From Halorubrum sodomense (GTDB lineage: Archaea > Halobacteriota > Halobacteria > Halobacteriales > Haloferacaceae): a stretch of DNA of 64,000 bases. The DNA lies in assembly GCF_900111935.1 (NCBI RefSeq), contig NZ_FOYN01000002.1, positions 1-64,000 of the forward strand, written 5' to 3'. The position numbers were made by a program, and so were the translations under genes. The notes under the pieces were generated by a model, which worked only from the letters and a program-made list of their open reading frames with translations, had not been told where the DNA came from and did no database searches. Positions 53,965 to 62,686 of this stretch are shown here, piece after piece (the stretch's first letter is position 1; each line of letters starts with the position of its first letter).

Positions 53965-54951
53965 TCACTCCTCCGTCAGGTCGACGTACGTCCGGCGGAC
54001 GGTCACCGGCGTCACGTCGGCGGCGTCGGCCGCCTCCTGTTGGGTACACTCGGCGCCCAGTTCGCGGGCCGCGGTGTAGAGGCAGGCGGCGGCGACGCCG
54101 ACCGGGTTGCGGCCGTTCGCGATCCCCTCCTCGACGGCGCGCTCGGCCAGCTCGCCCGCCCGGCGCTCGACGGCCGGGTCGCAGTCGAGGTCGCTGGCGA
54201 ACCGCGGGAGGTACTCCGCGGGGCCGCTCGGCGCGATCGGGAGGCCGAGCTCGCGGTTCATCGCGTCGAAGGCGGCCCGGTGTTCGGCCTCGGTCGCCTT
54301 CGCCTCGGCGCACACCTCGCCGACGGTGCGGGCCACGTCGGCGGTGCGGCAGGCGACGTAGACGCAGGCCGCGGCGAACCCCTCCAGCGAGCGCCCGCGG
54401 AGCAGGCTCTCGTCTTGCGCGGAGTCGAACAGCGCGCAGGCGGCGTCGCGGACGCTGTCGGGAAGCCCCATGACGCCGGTGAGCCGCCGGATCTCGGTGT
54501 ACGCGTACACCTTGTTTCGGTCGCGCTTCGTCGAGATCTGCGCGCGGTTGTGCTGGGTCCGCATCCGGGCGAGCCGCCGGCGCTTGCGCCCCTTCACCTT
54601 CGTCGAGCGGCCGATCTCCGTCGAGAGACCGCGGTCGTGCCGCGAGCGCGTCAGGGGCGCGCCGGTGCGCTTCGGGTCCGCGTCGTCGTCGTCGAACGAC
54701 CGCCACTCCGGGCCGTGGTCGATCCGGTCGGCGTCGACGACGAGGCCGCAGTCGGTACAGACGCGCTCCGAGCTATCGACCCGCGTGCGGCCGCCGCACT
54801 CCGGACACGTCTCGCGGTCGGCCTCGGCCCGACCGGCCTCGGTCGCGTCCGCGGCTGCGGCGCGGTCGGCGGTCGCGGCGCGGTCGGCGGTCGCGACGTC
54901 GTCGGTCTCGGTCCGGGGCGAACGGGTTCGGGTCGAACGTGCCTCACTCAT
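53965..54951 (-). CDS. tfb: Transcription initiation factor TFB
   Basis: 328 residues. N-terminal Ala/Asp-rich leader (to about 45), zinc ribbon C49-x2-C52...C65-x2-C68, B-finger/linker WRSFDDDD, then two cyclin repeats (NVYAYTEIRRLTGVMGLPD..., and second from about 235). Recruits RNA polymerase to BoxA with TBP. Haloarchaea carry several TFBs; which one this is cannot be told. ATG at 54951 chosen over a preceding GTG. Confidence 0.93.
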   Translation of the reverse strand: MSEARSTRTRSPRTETDDVATADRAATADRAAAADATEAGRAEADRETCPECGGRTRVDSSERVCTDCGLVVDADRIDHGPEWRSFDDDDADPKRTGAPLTRSRHDRGLSTEIGRSTKVKGRKRRRLARMRTQHNRAQISTKRDRNKVYAYTEIRRLTGVMGLPDSVRDAACALFDSAQDESLLRGRSLEGFAAACVYVACRTADVARTVGEVCAEAKATEAEHRAAFDAMNRELGLPIAPSGPAEYLPRFASDLDCDPAVERRAGELAERAVEEGIANGRNPVGVAAACLYTAARELGAECTQQEAADAADVTPVTVRRTYVDLTEE

Positions 54952-54977
54952 CACACGTCGAACTCCGGCCCGATGCC

Positions 54978-54986
54978 TTACTTAAA
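54978..54986 (-). promoter_or_regulatory. BoxA for tfb
   Basis: Minus-strand TTTAAGTAA, 27-35 nt before the tfb start codon. Confidence 0.55.
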
Positions 54987-55081
54987 CCCGGGTGAATCGG
55001 GGGTCGATCGCCCCGATCGCGGCGCTCGAACCGACCGATTATCGGTCGGTGATCCGGCGTTCGACCTCGCCGCAGTACGGT

Positions 55082-55090
55082 GGTTTTAAC
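55082..55090 (+). promoter_or_regulatory. BoxA for the HTH-like gene
   Basis: GGTTTTAAC, 25-33 nt before the ATG at 55115; leaderless. Confidence 0.55.
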
Positions 55091-55114
55091 CATCCGTGCG
55101 AACCACCGGATCGC

Positions 55115-55636
55115 ATGACGCTGTCGGAGATCGCGGCCGGGGTCGAGGTGACCTCGCGTCAGCGCGATCGCGGGGTCGCCCTCGCGGACGACACGGAGAC
55201 GCCGCTCGTCGATCGCCTGTCGGCCCACGCGGAGTCGCTCCCGTGTACGCCCGAAGCGACCGCCACCCTCGTCGACGCCTACACGGCCGGCCGGACCGTC
55301 GGCGACGCGGCGCGGGAGGCGGGCGTCACCCCGATGACGGCCGCGAAGACGCTCCACCGGTGCGGCGTCGCGGGGGTCTGCCCGCTCTCACCGACCGGTC
55401 GCGGCGTCGTCCGCGACTGGCTCGCGGGCCGGACCTCGCGCAGCGAGGCCGTCGAACTCACCGGCGGCGACGAGGCCGACTTCGCGCTGGCCACGTACGT
55501 CGAGACGCACGACCCCGTCGACCCCGTCGCGGAGGCGGTCGACGCGCAGGTCGCCGGGTCGGCACCGCTCGGGGACGGACCGGGAGACGGCGGCCCTCTC
55601 GGCGACGCGCTCGGCTCCACCGACGGGTTTCGTTGA
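55115..55636 (+). CDS. HTH-like haloarchaeal protein divergent from tfb
   Basis: 173 residues. Central GRTVGDAAREAGVTPMTAAKTLHRCGV looks like a helix-turn-helix of the resolvase/DUF7858 type, followed by RDWLAGRTSRSEAVELTG and an acidic tail with Pro/Gly. No membrane segment. Divergent from tfb, with both promoters inside the 163-bp gap. May bind DNA; target unknown. Confidence 0.75.
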   Translation: MTLSEIAAGVEVTSRQRDRGVALADDTETPLVDRLSAHAESLPCTPEATATLVDAYTAGRTVGDAAREAGVTPMTAAKTLHRCGVAGVCPLSPTGRGVVRDWLAGRTSRSEAVELTGGDEADFALATYVETHDPVDPVAEAVDAQVAGSAPLGDGPGDGGPLGDALGSTDGFR

Positions 55637-55683
55637 GTTCCGGTACCACTTCGGACGCGGCTCCCGAGCCGCGAGCCGCGCTC

Positions 55684-56529
55684 TCAGGGCGTGACCCGAT
55701 CGACGAGTCCCGGGTCCGGGAACTCCACGCCGAGCGACGTGTCGAACGCCGCCTCGTAGGCGGCCGCGATCGCCCGCGCGTACGCGTCGTCCCCCTTCGC
55801 CGCGGTCGGTGCGGCCGCCACCTCGGGATCGGTGGCCGGAACGCGGACGGCCCCGGAACCGCCGCCGTCCGTGTCGTCGCGGTCGACGGCGTCGCCCGAC
55901 CCCGCGGTTCCGGGTCGATCGACCGCGAGCGTCGAGTCGAGGCTCCCGCCCACGTCGGCGATCCGCCCCCGGAGCCGCTGGGCCGCGTCGCGTCCGTGGA
56001 CCGTGGCCGGTCGGACCGCGACCGCGCGGTCGACGCTCGTCGCGGCCGCGACCGCCTCGTTCGACCCGGCCGGCGCCGCGTCGACGACCACCGCGTCGTA
56101 CGTCGTCGCTGCCTCGTCGATCCGGCCCGCTAACTTCCGAGCGGCCTCCGCCGTCTTCGCCCGGGCGACGCGCTCGAAGGGCGCCCGAGCCGGCACTGCG
56201 TCGACGCGTCCCGGGAGGTCCGGGTCGCCGTTCACGTCCCGTTCGCCGCCCGCCCCGGCGGATCCGGAACGCCGGGCGGCGTCGCCCGCCCCGATGAGGG
56301 GGTACGCCGCCGCCGAGAGCGCCGCGTCCGGGTCGTCGGTGAGGAGCGCGGTGAGGTCCGGCTCGACCCGCCCGGCCACGTACTCGGAGAGCCCCTGCGT
56401 CGTGAACGCGGCGTCGACGACGGCGACGCGCCGCCCGTCGCGCGCGCCCATCGCCGCCAACTCGACCGCGGTCCGCGTCGTTCCCACGCCGCCGGCCGCT
56501 CCGATCAACGCGAGCGTCGTCGCCTGCAT
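55684..56529 (-). CDS. MinD/ParA-like ATPase with a degenerate P-loop
   Basis: 281 residues. Deviant Walker A reads GAAGGVGTTRT instead of KGGVGKTT, so both signature lysines are replaced; Walker B-like VVVDAAPAGS is present. The switch and the membrane-targeting tail of MinD are absent. A low-complexity Asp/Gly/Ala stretch lies near 225-250. Probably a SIMIBI-class protein that no longer hydrolyses ATP normally. Function unknown; haloarchaea carry many MinD paralogues. Confidence 0.78.
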   Translation of the reverse strand: MQATTLALIGAAGGVGTTRTAVELAAMGARDGRRVAVVDAAFTTQGLSEYVAGRVEPDLTALLTDDPDAALSAAAYPLIGAGDAARRSGSAGAGGERDVNGDPDLPGRVDAVPARAPFERVARAKTAEAARKLAGRIDEAATTYDAVVVDAAPAGSNEAVAAATSVDRAVAVRPATVHGRDAAQRLRGRIADVGGSLDSTLAVDRPGTAGSGDAVDRDDTDGGGSGAVRVPATDPEVAAAPTAAKGDDAYARAIAAAYEAAFDTSLGVEFPDPGLVDRVTP

Positions 56530-56606
56530 GTTCCCGCGTCGCCGGAGCCGGTTCTTAAAAAGACCGAAGCGGAACGGCGGGCGGGGTGCGCGGCTCCGTC
56601 GCGTTC

Positions 56607-57038
56607 CTACCCGTCTATCGCGGCCGCGACCTCGTCGGCGACGGCGTCGAGTTCGTCGTCGGAGAGGTCCGGCCGCTCGCCCGCCACCGCGTGGATCGGC
56701 GCGCCGCCGTCGCCCTCGAAACGCGGGACGACGTGGACGTGGACGTGCGGGACCTCCTGGCCGGCCGCCGCGCCGTCGTTGACGCCGACGTTGGCGCCGT
56801 CGGCGTCGACCGCCGCCTGAATCCGCGGCGTGAGCGACGCGACCGCGTCGAACAACTCGCTCGCGAGGTCGGCGTCGAGGTCGCCGACGTGCCGTGCGTG
56901 CGACTTCGGGATCATGAGCGTGTGCCCGCGCGCGAGCGGGTTCGCGTCCAGGAACGCCAGTACCGAGTCGGTCTCGTACACGGTCCGCGCCGGGATCTCG
57001 CCGGCGGCGATCGAACAGAAGACGCAGTCGTCGGACAT
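56607..57038 (-). CDS. HIT family hydrolase
   Basis: 143 residues. N-terminal C5-x2-C8 (CVFCSI) that binds zinc in Hint/HIT branch members, GHTLMIPKSHARH, and the catalytic triad HVHVHVV at 98-102. Nucleotide phosphoramidase or AMP-lysine hydrolase activity is expected. Single gene on the minus strand. Confidence 0.92.
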   Translation of the reverse strand: MSDDCVFCSIAAGEIPARTVYETDSVLAFLDANPLARGHTLMIPKSHARHVGDLDADLASELFDAVASLTPRIQAAVDADGANVGVNDGAAAGQEVPHVHVHVVPRFEGDGGAPIHAVAGERPDLSDDELDAVADEVAAAIDG

Positions 57039-57153
57039 ACCCGAGCGATCGCTCGGGCGTCCCATCAAGGTTTCCCGGGGTACGGTTCGGTCGCTCGTCG
57101 GAGCGCCGCCCGGAGCCCCGCGGCGATCGCCCCGATCCGCGCCGCCAACGGAC

Positions 57154-57160
57154 CTATATC
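57154..57160 (+). promoter_or_regulatory. Candidate BoxA before the DUF7091-like gene
   Basis: CTATATC, 22-28 nt before the ATG at 57182. Confidence 0.5.
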
Positions 57161-57181
57161 CGCCGCGCCGAAACGGGCGGT

Positions 57182-57478
57182 ATGGACGACCGGTTCGAGC
57201 GCGTCATCCGCCGGCAGCTCCGGAAGGCGGGCAAGCAGTTCGAGGAGGCCAGACGCGCCTACGCCGAGGGTCGCGACGACCCCGACGGCGACGCGGCCGC
57301 CCGGTTCGACCTCCCGACCGACGACTCCGGGGCGGCCCGCGTCGTCTGCCGACGCCACGCGGAGCGCCGGACCATTCCGGTCGACGCCGAGGGGCGCCCC
57401 GCCTGCTTCGAGTCGGGCCACCCCGACTGCGAGGGGTGCGCCGAGGACGTCCGCGACGGCGTCGTCGAGACGTGGTGA
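57182..57478 (+). CDS. Small Cys/His haloarchaeal protein (DUF7091-like)
   Basis: 98 residues. Helical N-terminus MDDRFERVIRRQLRKAGKQFEEARRAYAEG; C-terminal half holds C56-R-R-H, C75, C82, C85, C-x-x-C pattern suggesting one zinc site. Matches a haloarchaeal DUF from memory (DUF7091). Unknown function. Confidence 0.72.
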   Translation: MDDRFERVIRRQLRKAGKQFEEARRAYAEGRDDPDGDAAARFDLPTDDSGAARVVCRRHAERRTIPVDAEGRPACFESGHPDCEGCAEDVRDGVVETW

Positions 57479-57562
57479 CCGCCGGAACCCGCGGCGAGGG
57501 ACGCGCGCGATAGCCCCGGCCCTACCCGAACAGGTCTGTGCTCCGGGGCTCCGGTGAGGCGC

Positions 57563-57814
57563 ATGAAACGGGTCGCCGTCGTGCTCGCCCTCCTCGTCGT
57601 CGCCGGTCTCGGCCTCGCCCTCTCCGGCTTCCTCGCCGACTTCGCGGCGCTCGGGACGGCTGTCTCGCCCGCCCTCATCGTCCACCGCGTGGCGCTCCTC
57701 GCCGCGCTCGGCGTCGTCGCCACCGGGCGCGCGGCCGCGGATCGGCCGGTCGCCGTCGCCGGACTGCTGGCGTGGGCCGTCGGGCTCGCGCTCCCGCTGG
57801 CGGACGTGATCTGA
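57563..57814 (+). CDS. Small membrane protein
   Basis: 83 residues, two to three hydrophobic helices. ATG at 57563 favoured over GTG at 57554. It lies just before the permuted binding-protein gene on the same strand, 102 bp apart; no family recognised. Confidence 0.6.
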   Translation: MKRVAVVLALLVVAGLGLALSGFLADFAALGTAVSPALIVHRVALLAALGVVATGRAAADRPVAVAGLLAWAVGLALPLADVI

Positions 57815-57916
57815 GAGCTCCGGGGACGGCGCGCGTTCGCTCCGTCGAACCGCGGTTCGACGACCGTAGCACAGAAGAGATATACAGCGCGACTGAAAAC
57901 GGGGAGAAACGAGCGA

Positions 57917-59923
57917 ATGACCCGACCGATCAGTCGACGGACGGCGCTCGCCGGGCTCGGCCTCGCGGCCGCCAGCGCCGGCTGTCTCGGGCGGGCGGAG
58001 AACATCGCCGGCCGCGACCCCCACTCGCAGCTGACCCTCGAGATCAACACCACGCCCGCCGACGACGACCCGAGCGGGATCCGGATCGCGAGACAGCTCG
58101 AAGAACACCTGACCGCGGTCGGTATCGACGTCCAACTCAACGCCGTCGGACAGACCGAGCTCTGGCGCAAGGTGCTGATAAACCAGGACTTCGACATCTA
58201 CGTCGGGCAGTTCGTGGAGACTGAACCCTTCGACCCGGACGCGCTGTACGGCCTGACGCACTCGAAGTTCATCGCGGAGTCCGGCTGGCAGAACCCCTTC
58301 GGATTCACGGAGATATCGGTCGACGACCTCTTGGAACGACAGCGCCGGGTCACCGGCACCGAGCGATCGGACGTCGTCGGCTCGCTTCAGGAGACGCTGT
58401 GCCGGCTCCAGCCCTTCTCCGTCGTCGCGTTCCCCGACGCGCTCACCGCCGTCCGAGAGGACCGGTTCGACGGGTGGACGGAGGACCGCCAGCCGCTCTC
58501 CGTCGCCGGGCTCCTCGAACTCGACGCCGTCGCCTCTGACGACGACTCCGGGACCGTCGCCTCTGACGGCGACTCCGGGACCGTCTCCTCTGACGGCGAC
58601 TCCGGGACCGTCGCCTCTGACGGCGACTCCGGGACTGTCTCCTCCGACGACGACTCCGGGACCACCGGTTCGGCCGACGGCAGCGCGACGACGGCCGCCG
58701 CGGGCACCGGATCCGAGGGCGAAGACGTCCTCCGGCTCGTGACGACCGACGACCGCATCACGGAGAACTGGAACCCGATCGCCGCGGAGTACCGGAAGCA
58801 CGGGACGTTCACCGGACTGCTGTACGATCCCCTCGTCCGCGCGGACGGCGAGGCGGTCATCCCGTGGTTGGCGGCCGACTGGGAGCGGATCGACCACGAC
58901 ACCCTCGACGTCTCGCTCCGCGACGCCCGGTGGCACGACGGCGAGCCCGTGACGGCGAGCGACGTCGCGTTCACCTACCGGTTCCTCCGGGACACGTCGC
59001 TGGGAAACGTCGAGACCCCGGTGCCGACCCCTCGCTTCCGCGGCCGGAGTTCCATCGTCGAAGACGAGCGGGTCCTCGACGACGCGACGGTGCGGCTCAC
59101 CGTGGCCGACGTCAACGAGACGGTCGCCGCCCGCGCGCTCCAGGTACCGATCCTCCCGGAACACGTCTGGTCCGCCAGGACAGACGCGGCGACGATCGCC
59201 GGCTTCGAGCTCGACTTCGAGACGACCGAGGCGGTGGTCTCGAACAACCCCGACCCGGTCGGGAGCGGCCCGCTGCGCTTCGTCGCGGCGACCGCCGGGG
59301 AATCGGTCGTCTTCGAGCGGAACCCCGACCACTTCCTCGTGCGGCCGGCGCCCGAAACCGACCCGGAGGCGTCCGGAGAGACGGGATCCGGAGCGGCGAC
59401 GGACCCCAGGGCGGGGATCCCGTCCCAGTACCACGGCAAGCCCGCCTTCGATCGGCTCCGGATCGAGGTGTTGCCCTCGGACATCTCGGCCGTCGAGTCG
59501 GTCGCCGACGGCGTCGCGGACGCGACCGCAGCGAACCTCGGTCCGGCGTCGGTCCCTCGGATCGGACGCTCGCCGGACACCCGGCTCGTGAGCGGTCGGT
59601 CGGCGGCGTTCTATCACGTCGGCTACAACGTGCGACGGAGCCCGCTGTCGAACCCCCGATTCCGGGCGGTGATCGCGCGGCTGATCGACAAGTCCGCCGT
59701 CGTCGACGACGCCTTCGACGGGTACGCACGGGCGGCGGCGTCTCCGCTCGCGGCGACGCCGGACGCGGTCCCGGCGTCGCTGGCGTGGACCGACGGGACC
59801 GACCCCGTTTACCCGTTCTTCGACGACGAGGGCTCGCTCGACGTCGCGGCCGCCCGGGAGGCGTTTCGAGACGCCGGATACCGGTTCGACGACGAAGGCC
59901 GGCTGCTCTCGCGGGGACAATGA
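57917..59923 (+). CDS. Solute-binding lipoprotein (SBP_bac_5) with permuted lobes
   Basis: 668 residues. TAT lipoprotein signal with lipobox Cys at residue 23. Residues about 36-195 (QLTLEINTTPADDD, IRIARQLEEHLTAVGIDV, FDIYVGQF) correspond to the part that normally ends an SBP_bac_5 protein. Residues 205-249 are five 9-residue repeats (V-A/S-S-D-D/G-D-S-G-T). Residues about 265-668 begin LRLVTTDDRITENWNPI like a usual N-lobe and end EAFRDAGYRFDDEGRLLSRGQ, just where the canonical protein would enter the first block. No ABC permease nearby; its stop overlaps the PAP2 start (ATGA). Confidence 0.88.
   Translation: MTRPISRRTALAGLGLAAASAGCLGRAENIAGRDPHSQLTLEINTTPADDDPSGIRIARQLEEHLTAVGIDVQLNAVGQTELWRKVLINQDFDIYVGQFVETEPFDPDALYGLTHSKFIAESGWQNPFGFTEISVDDLLERQRRVTGTERSDVVGSLQETLCRLQPFSVVAFPDALTAVREDRFDGWTEDRQPLSVAGLLELDAVASDDDSGTVASDGDSGTVSSDGDSGTVASDGDSGTVSSDDDSGTTGSADGSATTAAAGTGSEGEDVLRLVTTDDRITENWNPIAAEYRKHGTFTGLLYDPLVRADGEAVIPWLAADWERIDHDTLDVSLRDARWHDGEPVTASDVAFTYRFLRDTSLGNVETPVPTPRFRGRSSIVEDERVLDDATVRLTVADVNETVAARALQVPILPEHVWSARTDAATIAGFELDFETTEAVVSNNPDPVGSGPLRFVAATAGESVVFERNPDHFLVRPAPETDPEASGETGSGAATDPRAGIPSQYHGKPAFDRLRIEVLPSDISAVESVADGVADATAANLGPASVPRIGRSPDTRLVSGRSAAFYHVGYNVRRSPLSNPRFRAVIARLIDKSAVVDDAFDGYARAAASPLAATPDAVPASLAWTDGTDPVYPFFDDEGSLDVAAAREAFRDAGYRFDDEGRLLSRGQ
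58529..58663 (+). repeat. 27-bp in-frame tandem repeat, five units, in binding protein linker
   Basis: Each unit encodes V-A/S-S-D-D/G-D-S-G-T. Codon choice is nearly identical between units, so the DNA repeat is recent and could change copy number. Confidence 0.9.
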
Positions 59924-60786
59924 CGCCGTTCCTGTCGCTGCTCGCGTCGATCGTGGCGTGGGTCGGGACGATGCTGGCGGTCGCGAGCGTCGCGGTGATC
60001 GGTCCGGCTCGGCTCCGAGACGCGTGGACCGGGCTCCGAGCGCGCCTGTGGGACGCCCGACGGGCCGCCGGGACCCTGGGTGCGGTGCTGCTCGCCAGCG
60101 CGATCGGTCGGAGCTCGCTACAGGCGGTCTCGGAGCTGTTCGGTCTCCAGGCGACGGCGCTCATCTACGGGCTGGAGGGCGGGTTCGTCGCGTGGGTCCA
60201 GTCGACGTTCGCTACCCCCGTGTTGACCGCGTACTTCTCGTGGGTGTACGTGTACGGCTACGCGTTCCTGCTCGCGTTCCCGGTGGTCGCGTACCTCGCG
60301 CTCCCGCGGACGACGACGCTCAGGCGCGTCCTCGTCGCGTACGCGCTCAACTACGCGATCGGACTGGCGCTGTACACGGCGGTGTTCGCCTACGGGCCGC
60401 GGAACGTGATGCCCGACATGGTGACGCCGCTGCTTTTCACCAACCGACCCGACGTGATGCTGCTCGCGAGCGAGGTGAACGTGAACACGAACGTCTTCCC
60501 GTCGCTCCACACTTCGCTTTCGGTCACCGTCGGGACGTTCGCGGTGCTGACCCGCGAGGAGTACCCGCGGTGGACGCCGGTCGCGGTGTGGCTCTCGCTG
60601 TCGGTCGTCGTCGCGACGATGTACCTCGGAATCCACTGGCTCACCGACGTCGTCGCCGGCTTCGCGCTCGCGTTCGGCTGCGTCGCGCTCGCGCACCGGT
60701 TCGTCGACCCGCGGAACGACGCCGTCGAACCGAGCGGCGACGCGAGCGGGGAGCGTCCCGGGTCCGAGGCCGCCGCGGACGCCTGA
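59920..60786 (+). CDS. PAP2 superfamily membrane phosphatase/transferase (AUR1/IPC-synthase-like)
   Basis: 288 residues, about six helices. Motifs: FTNRPD, PSLHTS (PSLH at 194-197) and GIHWLTDVV with H239 and D243, the C2/C3 catalytic pair of PAP2 enzymes. PSLH instead of PSGH and the long N-terminal helices resemble inositol-phosphorylceramide-synthase-type members acting on lipid head groups. Start ATGA-overlaps the permuted binding protein, so both are made together. Substrate unknown. Confidence 0.88.
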   Translation: MTPFLSLLASIVAWVGTMLAVASVAVIGPARLRDAWTGLRARLWDARRAAGTLGAVLLASAIGRSSLQAVSELFGLQATALIYGLEGGFVAWVQSTFATPVLTAYFSWVYVYGYAFLLAFPVVAYLALPRTTTLRRVLVAYALNYAIGLALYTAVFAYGPRNVMPDMVTPLLFTNRPDVMLLASEVNVNTNVFPSLHTSLSVTVGTFAVLTREEYPRWTPVAVWLSLSVVVATMYLGIHWLTDVVAGFALAFGCVALAHRFVDPRNDAVEPSGDASGERPGSEAAADA

Positions 60787-60810
60787 CCGAGCGTCCGCGT
60801 TCCGTCGCGA

Positions 60811-61470
60811 TCAGACGCCCTCGACGAGCCGTTCGAGCTGTTCCGGCGGGACCGCCCCCCGGGCGGCGTGGCCGTCGTACGCGAACGTCGGAACGCCGGT
60901 GACGCCCTGTCGCCGCGCGGCGTCGAACATGTCGGTCACGCGCTCCCGGAGGTCGTCGTCGCCGAGCGCGTCGTCGACGACCTCGGGGTCGAGCCCGTCG
61001 GTGTCGGCCGCGATGTCGGCGAGCACGTCGCGGTCGCCGATGTCGCGACCCTCCAGCCACAGCGCGTCGAAGACGGCCTCGTCGAACGCGAGCCACGCGT
61101 CCGGCGCGGTCTCGCGCACGCGGACCGACACGACCTGCGCGGGCAGCGAGTCCACGTCGGTCGCCAGCTCGAGCGCCATCTCGTCGGCGCCGTACTCCTC
61201 CTGGAGCCGGCGGACGTTCTCGCGGGCCTGCTCGTAGTACTCCTCGTCTTTCCCGGTGTCGGCATCGTGGTCGATCTCGCCGTCGGGGCCGCGCTGTCCG
61301 GCGCGGAGGTCGAACGGGTGCCAGTCGATCGCGAGCGGCTCCTCGCGCGTCTCCTGGTAGTTCGCGAGCGACCGCCGACCGAGGTAGCAGAACGGACAGA
61401 CGTAGTCGGAGTAGACGGTGATCGCCTCGGCCTCGTCGGCGCCGGTCGCGGCGTCGGAGTCGGTTGCCAT
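60811..61470 (-). CDS. DsbA family (FrnE-like) oxidoreductase
   Basis: 219 residues, no signal. Thioredoxin-fold active site C25-P-F-C28 (YVCPFCYLG), the helical insertion seen in FrnE/2-hydroxychromene-2-carboxylate isomerase-like proteins, and cis-Pro region GVTGVPTFAYDG. Cytoplasmic dithiol-disulfide protein. Converges on the PAP2 gene with 24 bp between. Confidence 0.9.
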   Translation of the reverse strand: MATDSDAATGADEAEAITVYSDYVCPFCYLGRRSLANYQETREEPLAIDWHPFDLRAGQRGPDGEIDHDADTGKDEEYYEQARENVRRLQEEYGADEMALELATDVDSLPAQVVSVRVRETAPDAWLAFDEAVFDALWLEGRDIGDRDVLADIAADTDGLDPEVVDDALGDDDLRERVTDMFDAARRQGVTGVPTFAYDGHAARGAVPPEQLERLVEGV

Positions 61471-61618
61471 GCCCCCGCTACGCCGCGGAGCCGAAAAGGT
61501 CGTTCGGCGGCGGCAGGCGGCCGGCGCCCGTGCGAGTCGCGGTCGACCGCTGTCGCGACGGGCGGGGCTCGCGACGGTCGCGCTCGCTCGAACAGCGACC
61601 CACCGCGAACCATTACCA

Positions 61619-61626
61619 ATTAATAC
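61619..61626 (+). promoter_or_regulatory. BoxA for thiD
   Basis: ATTAATAC, 22-29 nt before the ATG at 61648, in an AT-rich tract (61611-61644) quite unlike its GC-rich surroundings. No TPP riboswitch elements were seen. Confidence 0.5.
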
Positions 61627-61647
61627 TACTAGATTATATCATTCCGC

Positions 61648-62496
61648 ATGTCCGAGTACGACCCGGTCGATCCGCCGGTCGCGCTGACGATCGCCGGCAG
61701 CGACAGCGGCGGGGGAGCGGGGGTCCAGGCGGACCTGGCCGCGATGGCCGCGCACGGCGTCTTCGGCACGTCGGTCGTGACGGCGACGACCGCCCAGCAC
61801 ACTCGCGGCGTCGAGGACGTCCACCCGCTCCCGGCCGATCACGTCGCGACCCAGTACGCGGCGGTCAACGGCGACTTCGAGGTCGCGGCGATCAAGACGG
61901 GGATGTTGGCGACCGCGGACATCGTTGAGACGGTGACGGAGTCGGTCTCGGGCGCCGACGCGCCGCTCGTCGTCGACCCCGTGATGGTCGCGGCGACCGG
62001 CGACCGACTGCTCTCGCCGGCCGCCGAGGACGCCTACGAGGCCCTGATCGCGGCCGCGACGCTCGTCACGCCGAACGCCGACGAGGCGGCGGTGCTGACC
62101 GACGAGCCGGTCGAGACCCCGGCCGACGCCGAGGCCGCTGGGCGGGAGCTGGTCGCGCTCGGTGCGGACGCGGCGCTGGTGAAGGGCGGCCACCTCGACG
62201 GCGGATCGGTCGACGAGGGCGTCGTCGTCGACACGCTCGTTCGCGCAGGGGGTGCGGGAGGGGGCGAGACCGCCCCGACCGTCGACCGCTTCGAGACGCC
62301 CCGGATCGACACCGAGGCGACGCACGGCTCCGGCTGCGCGTTATCGAGCGCGATCGCGGCGCGGCTGGCGCGGGGCGAGCCGCTCCGCGAGGCGGTCGCC
62401 GCCGCGGTCGAGGGGATGACCGAGGCGGTCCGGCGCGGCTACGACGTGGGCGAGGGGCCGGGCGCGGTCAACCCGACGGCGTCTGGCGGGGAGTGA
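61648..62496 (+). CDS. thiD: Hydroxymethylpyrimidine/phosphomethylpyrimidine kinase
   Basis: 282 residues. N-terminal [53 protein letters not shown] and catalytic [12 protein letters not shown] are all as in ThiD. Phosphorylates HMP then HMP-P for thiamine synthesis. It stops right after the kinase core, with no ThiN domain fused, unlike many archaeal ThiD. Confidence 0.94.
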   Translation: MSEYDPVDPPVALTIAGSDSGGGAGVQADLAAMAAHGVFGTSVVTATTAQHTRGVEDVHPLPADHVATQYAAVNGDFEVAAIKTGMLATADIVETVTESVSGADAPLVVDPVMVAATGDRLLSPAAEDAYEALIAAATLVTPNADEAAVLTDEPVETPADAEAAGRELVALGADAALVKGGHLDGGSVDEGVVVDTLVRAGGAGGGETAPTVDRFETPRIDTEATHGSGCALSSAIAARLARGEPLREAVAAAVEGMTEAVRRGYDVGEGPGAVNPTASGGE

Positions 62497-62686
62497 CGGA
62501 GACCGGTCGGGACGGCCGTCCGTCTCCGACCGCTATCGAGGCGGACGCCGCCCGAGTTCCGACGGCCCGTCTCGGTCAGTAGTTCGCGCCCGAATCGAGA
62601 GGTCCCGAGCGACCGGGACGAGACGGAGTTCGATCCGTGACGTTTCGATACGAAGACATTTCACGGACGACCCGAACAACGTTGCC

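Noticed and set aside
58529-58663. CRISPR array
   Set aside because: The repeats are contiguous and in frame with a linker; no unique spacers and no cas genes.
61600-61648. TPP riboswitch before thiD
   Set aside because: No conserved TPP riboswitch bases and too little space; only an AT-rich promoter is visible.
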